Assembly (NCBI GenBank): GCA_937959375.1
Contig: CALGLS010000425.1
Coordinates: 1 to 7,091 of the forward strand
DNA from: an uncultured Saprospiraceae bacterium
GTDB lineage: Bacteria > Bacteroidota > Bacteroidia > Chitinophagales > Saprospiraceae
Direction of reading: 5' to 3'
Length of the DNA: 7,091 bases
The notes under the pieces were generated by a model. That model saw nothing but the letters and a program-made list of their open reading frames with translations. It did no database searches and was not told the DNA's origin. Shown piece by piece: positions 1-4,700 of the stretch. The first letter of the stretch is position 1. Each line of letters starts with the position of its first letter. The position numbers and the translations under genes are program-made.

Positions 1-105
1 GAATTGCTAGATATTTCGGTAGCAACATCAAGAAGTCAATTAATGCGCGGAAGAAATAGCCTCATCAATAAATTGGAAGATTTTAGAAAAAAGAAAACGG
101 CATGA
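1..105 (+). CDS. ECF-type RNA polymerase sigma factor, C-terminal end only
   Basis: The window opens inside this gene; 34 codons and a TGA stop (103-105) are visible. The residues begin ELLDISVATSRSQLMRGRN and continue with a Lys-rich tail. This matches the second half of the sigma-70 region 4 helix-turn-helix, where the recognition helix (TSRSQLMRGR) contacts the -35 element; many ECF factors read 'ELLgIsvgTskSqLsRAR' here. The role would be to direct RNA polymerase to a specific set of promoters. Its stop overlaps the start of the next gene (ATGA), as expected of a sigma factor translated together with its anti-sigma partner. Region 2 and the start lie outside the window, so the ECF subgroup cannot be given. 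A LuxR-type or other helix-turn-helix end is the main alternative, but the neighbour makes a sigma factor much more likely. Confidence 0.8.
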   Translation, partial: ELLDISVATSRSQLMRGRNSLINKLEDFRKKKTA

Positions 106-1727
106 AAGAGAATAAATTTGATAAACAACTCCACGATGAACTTCAGTCCTTCGAATCTAATGTCGATGTTTCTGACATTTGGTCTGCTTTAGATCACAAA
201 CTAGACGACATCAATGATTCGAAAAAGAAGAAACGTAGACTTCCTTTCTTTTGGTGGTGGACTGGTTTGGCAGTAGCTGGACTAATCGCTATTTCCTTCT
301 ATCTTACAAAAGATAATATTTCAAAGTCGGACACTTTCCTTTCGGAAAATTCTTCAGCAAACAATACCGTAAAAAAAGACATTGAAAATAAATCACTGAA
401 CGCTACTTTTGAAAGTAAGAAGGAGATCGATTTCGCGAAAAATAAAAACACAATTACAAGAGAAAATCAAGATCTGAAATCAACTTCTAAAACAATAAAA
501 TCTCAGTCTAACCAAGGCAATATTATTGCATCAACAGCAAACACTAAACAAGCGACAAGTAACAATCAAATTAATTCAAAAAACACGAAAAGTTTTATTG
601 AAAACAAAATTGCTACAAAAAATATCACGGATAAAACGACAATTACAGCTAAGAATGAGCCAACCTCATCTAGCATAAAAACGAATACATCTAATAATAA
701 AAATACAGTAACCCCTAATCTTACAACAATACAAATTCAGGAAGCAGCGAACCAACCAGTTACGGACACTAGCATTCCTTCAAAAATAAAAACAACTCAA
801 AACCTTGCTAACGAAGATCAAAACAACAGCAGCAACCCCAATCATAATCAACTGAATAACAATACATTAAACCCAGATACTACACCAAACAACTTTCCAA
901 CTGATAAAAAACCAAATGACCTTAATCAACCACAACAGGCAGTAATCAAGACAGAAACCAACCCAGCAAACGATCAAGAAAACAACGATGAAACACCAAT
1001 ACTAAAACCAAAAAAATGGCAAGCCCTATTTAGTATTCACTCGGGTGTATCATTCATTAACCGGACTTTTAAAAGTTCCTCTATCGGAAGCGAACCACTG
1101 ATAGAACAAAGATCTTCAAGCGAAAAACCATTGGAAGCCATTCACTTTTCTGCACTAGCAGGAGTACAACACAAAAGTGGTTTTTCCATTCAATCCGGAC
1201 TAGAAGTTAGCCAAATAAATGAGCGTTTCTTATCTATCCAAAACTACTCCGACACTATCGTTGACGAAAACGGTATTTTTGCTTATACCATCAATCCTTA
1301 TCTTGACACTATAGCCATCTATGATCGAGTTGAAAACATCAAAAACTTTAGTCATACCCGCAAAGAATTCAATCAGTATCGACTCTACAACTTACCGATT
1401 CTTTTAGGCTACCAAAAGCAAAAAAACAATTGGAGTCTCGGAATACAAGCTGGTGTAATCTTTAACCTTCGATTAAAAACAAAAGGAATTACCTTAAACG
1501 AATCAGGTCAATTTGAGGATCTAAATATGAACCAATATAAATCTAAACTTGGTCTCGCATATGAATTGTCAATAAATGGAAATTACCATCTAACAAAATC
1601 ATTTCATCTAAGTCTATCACCAAGATTACAGTATTTTCCAAATAGCTTCTTAGAAAACAACGATAAGCTCGAACAAAGTTACCGTCTATTTGGTTTACAT
1701 TTTGGCCTCCACTACAAAATACCCTAA
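102..1727 (+). CDS. Dual membrane-spanning anti-sigma-like protein with C-terminal outer-membrane beta-barrel
   Basis: 541 residues, starting at the ATG that overlaps the sigma factor stop. Seen in order: an acidic, probably helical head (1-40, with a DIWSALDHKLDD stretch); a basic run KKKKRR (41-46); one hydrophobic helix (about 48-68, FFWWW then GLAVAGLIAISFYL); a low-complexity linker rich in Asn, Thr, Lys, Ser and Gln (about 69-303); and a C-terminal domain (about 305-541) of alternating beta-strands with the YRLYNLPILLGYQ pattern (from 426) typical of PorT-like barrels (OMP_b-brl_2). The basic run puts the head in the cytoplasm; the helix lies in the inner membrane, the linker crosses the periplasm and the barrel sits in the outer membrane. 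I see no cysteine and no cleavable signal peptide. Known family: Dma proteins of Bacteroides have this layout and control a cognate ECF sigma factor. By inference it sequesters the sigma factor encoded upstream. The head is short and shows no HXXXCXXC zinc motif, so the anti-sigma role rests on context and architecture. Confidence 0.82.
   Translation: MKENKFDKQLHDELQSFESNVDVSDIWSALDHKLDDINDSKKKKRRLPFFWWWTGLAVAGLIAISFYLTKDNISKSDTFLSENSSANNTVKKDIENKSLNATFESKKEIDFAKNKNTITRENQDLKSTSKTIKSQSNQGNIIASTANTKQATSNNQINSKNTKSFIENKIATKNITDKTTITAKNEPTSSSIKTNTSNNKNTVTPNLTTIQIQEAANQPVTDTSIPSKIKTTQNLANEDQNNSSNPNHNQLNNNTLNPDTTPNNFPTDKKPNDLNQPQQAVIKTETNPANDQENNDETPILKPKKWQALFSIHSGVSFINRTFKSSSIGSEPLIEQRSSSEKPLEAIHFSALAGVQHKSGFSIQSGLEVSQINERFLSIQNYSDTIVDENGIFAYTINPYLDTIAIYDRVENIKNFSHTRKEFNQYRLYNLPILLGYQKQKNNWSLGIQAGVIFNLRLKTKGITLNESGQFEDLNMNQYKSKLGLAYELSINGNYHLTKSFHLSLSPRLQYFPNSFLENNDKLEQSYRLFGLHFGLHYKIP
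306..1010 (+). other. Disordered periplasmic linker of the barrel protein
   Basis: About 235 codons (residues 69-303) with almost no hydrophobic pattern. Asn, Thr, Lys, Ser and Gln dominate, shifting to more Pro, Asp and Asn near the end, and the coding strand is strikingly A-rich. This is composition typical of an extended, unstructured segment. It does not form exact repeats. The likely role is to bridge the periplasm between the inner-membrane helix and the outer-membrane barrel; an extended chain of this length is more than enough for that distance. Confidence 0.7.
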
Positions 1728-1791
1728 CAAAGACCTCCCAACATCCCAAGAACTCAAAAAACAGATACACCTGACCTATTAAACGAAAGCC
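1728..1791 (+). other. 64-base spacer between the barrel gene and the giant surface protein
   Basis: I see no GC-rich hairpin followed by a T-run, so no intrinsic terminator, and no clear Bacteroidota promoter (TTG with TAnnTTTG) inside it. The start of the next gene is fixed by an in-frame TAA at 1780-1782, nine bases before the ATG at 1792. The bases ahead of the ATG (aaacgaaagcc) hold no good Shine-Dalgarno match, which is normal in Bacteroidota. Read-through from the upstream genes is therefore plausible, but a promoter inside the 3' end of the barrel gene cannot be excluded. Confidence 0.5.
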
Positions 1792-4700
1792 ATGAAAAAA
1801 ATTCTTACCCTCACCCTCCTACTCTTTTGTTCTCTTCTCATTGCACAACAACAGATTGGCGATGACATCGTAGGAGTTACTGATGAAGAAGAATCAGGAT
1901 CCGCCGTAGCTTTATCCGCAGATGGTACTAGAGTTGCTATTGGCGCTCCTTATAAAGATGCTGATGCAACTAGAAATGGGCAAGTAAGAGTTTTTGATTT
2001 CGACGGAAACGACTGGGTGCAAATTGGCGATGACATTAATGGCGAAGAATCTTGGGACCAATCCGGAACTGGTGTTGCACTTTCAGCTGACGGCAACCGC
2101 CTCGCTATTGGTGCTCCCCTCAATGATGGCTCAGATCCCGCAGATAGTAATATTGGACACGTCCGCATCTTTGATTTAATTGGTAGTGAATGGGTTCAAA
2201 TCGGAAATGACATCGACGGTGATTTTTCAAATAACAGAACCGGGTTAGATGTGAGCCTTTCTCCCGATGGAACTAGAGTAGGTATTATCGGTAGATCAGT
2301 AGGAAACGGACAGGACTTTAGAGTTTTTGAACTTGTCGCAGGTTCTTGGGTACAGATTGGACAAACCATTTTAGCTCAAAATGCATATGACGACGAACCA
2401 GGCACCTCAGACTTTTCAGATGACGGAAACCGCTTTGTCCTCGGCTCTCCACGTCAAACTAGTACAATACCAAATAGTGGAGTTGTCAAAGTATACGACC
2501 TTATAGGTGGGTTATGGTCTTTGGTAGGATCTCCTTTAGGTGGTAATGATGCCTATGACCTCTTTGGCTCAGGAGTCGCCATCTCTGGAGATGGTAATCG
2601 CATTGCAGCAGGAGCTCCTTTTGGATCTTCACTCACCACATGTAACTCATGGTCATCTACAGGTTATGTAAAAATATTCGATTTTCTTGGAGGTGATTTT
2701 GTTGAAATGGCCTTAATTCCTGCGGAAGATTGCAACAACAGATTTGGCAGCGACCTCAGCATGAGCTCATCCGGAAATAGAATCGCTATTGGCGGATACC
2801 ACAATGATGACGGAGGAGATCAAGCAGGCAATCTTCGGGTATACGACAACGTAAACAACTACTGGATCAAGGTAGGTGAAGATATTGATGGCTCGGAAGA
2901 GTTTGACCAACTTGGCGTTTCGGTTGCCATCTCAGACAACGGTTCGATTGTAGCGATAGGTGCCAATCAAAGTAACAATGAATCGACCAACGCAGGTTAC
3001 ACACAAGTTTACAATAGATTTTTTGGGGCAGACATTGTAGAAGGAAATGCAACCTGTGTCGGTGCCAACAATGGTTCGATTGAGATTTTTTCGAGTGGTC
3101 TAACAAGCCCATATGTTTACACCTACACACTCATTTTTGAAGATGGATCTACCATTGCCGCTGGCACTTTTGAGGAAAATGCTTTTACAATTGAAAACCT
3201 GGCTGAAGGTGAATATGAATTCTCTATTTTTGATGAAGATGGTAATCTAATTTTTGAGGAAAGCGTTGAAATAACTGGTATAGTAGGAAGTATCTTTGAA
3301 ATCTTAGATATCACAACTGTCAACAGTGTCAACAACTTACCTACTGGAAGTATTTCAGTTTCAATAGATGGTGGTATCCCTGACTACACTTTGACCTGGT
3401 CTGGTCCTTCAACTGGTAACTTAACTTCTAGCAATCCGGAATTTCAAATTCAAGGTCTGAGCGCAGGCCTATACTCCTTTTACGTCCTTGATGCTTTAGG
3501 AAATATTATCACTCAAGATGTTACCATCATAAATGAGGAAGCACCACAACAAACTTGCGACGCTCCTCTCGACATCATCATCATGAATGACGTTTCGGGT
3601 TCAGTAGATGCCGTTGAATACGAGGAGTCAAAAGCCTTCTTTGCCAATTTTTGTAATTCACTAAACGTTGGTTTTAATGCGGATGATTCCAATGTAGCTA
3701 TTGCAGAATTTTCGGAATCAAATCAACAAGAATTAAAAATCCCACTCACTGGAGACATTGCCAACTTAAACGATTATATAAATGACACTAGATCCTTTAA
3801 TCAAGGAACCAATCCCAATACGGCACTTACATTTGCTCATGACTACTTGGAAGAATTTGGTCGCGATGGCGTAACTAAAATTATAGTTTTATCAACTGAT
3901 GCACTTTCCAGTCAAGTAGGACCTTCACTAGTGGCACTATCTGAACAATACCAAGCAGAGGGTTATGTCATTGTTACTATTGCATTTGACGATGCTTTTA
4001 CGAATCCTTACACCCAATCTATTTTACAACAAACGGCGACGGTTGAATTGTTGGCACCTGGTGCCGATGCTTACTCCGACTTAACAGAAGAACTGGCCGA
4101 TTACATCGTAAATGTATACGTTTGTCCGCTTGATCCCGGGGCTAGTAATACTATATATTTCAACAGAGATGGCGTCATTGAAATTCTTGATTATACCATA
4201 AATGGTGACTGTCCAACATTCGAAAGCATTGATATTGAAATATTAGTGACCGCTCAACAGCAACTTTCATTACCCGCTGGTACACCCATAAGTTTTTATT
4301 TAAACGATCCGCAACTATTTAGTGCTACCCCGATTCTAACAAACTACATCCCCTGCGCAATTGAAGCTGGAGGATCTGAGACTGTTATCGTAAATATTCC
4401 CATTACAGGACCCGCTAACATTTGGGCGGTGCTAAATGATGCATCACTTTTGCCTCCAGTCACGCTTCCAACCACAACCGTTGATGAGCTGGTGTATATC
4501 AATAACTTTGACAACGTTTCGATTTGTGTAGATGAGATTCCAACTGTTTCTGTTTTTAAATCTACTTCAACTCCCACTCCTATTTGTGGCAACACCGTCA
4601 TTTATACGATTGACGTTTGCAACATTAGCAGTCTTGATCTATTTGGCGTACAAGTTATTGATGATGTACCACAAGGATTTGAATTACTGAACCAATCTGT

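Noticed and set aside
1680..1720. Bacteroidota-type -7 promoter element (TACATTTTG near 1693) for the giant gene
   Set aside because: The spacing within the TAnnTTTG consensus is off by one T, there is no convincing -33 TTG at the right distance, and the region codes for the last barrel strands.
1543..1770. Minus-strand open frame opposite the barrel gene's 3' end
   Set aside because: It lies opposite a well-supported beta-barrel coding region; its translation has no recognisable domain and it spans a gene boundary. It is an antisense shadow.
1792..1845. Lipoprotein signal peptide around C13 of the giant protein
   Set aside because: The residues before C13 (LLLF) do not form a lipobox, and hydrophobic sequence continues past the Cys to an A-QQQ site. 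An ordinary signal peptide fits better.
1950..2168. Open frames on the minus strand (1950-2168) and in another plus frame (1994-2179)
   Set aside because: Both overlap propeller units 1-3 of the giant gene, whose frame is clearly coding by its repeat pattern; neither shows family features.
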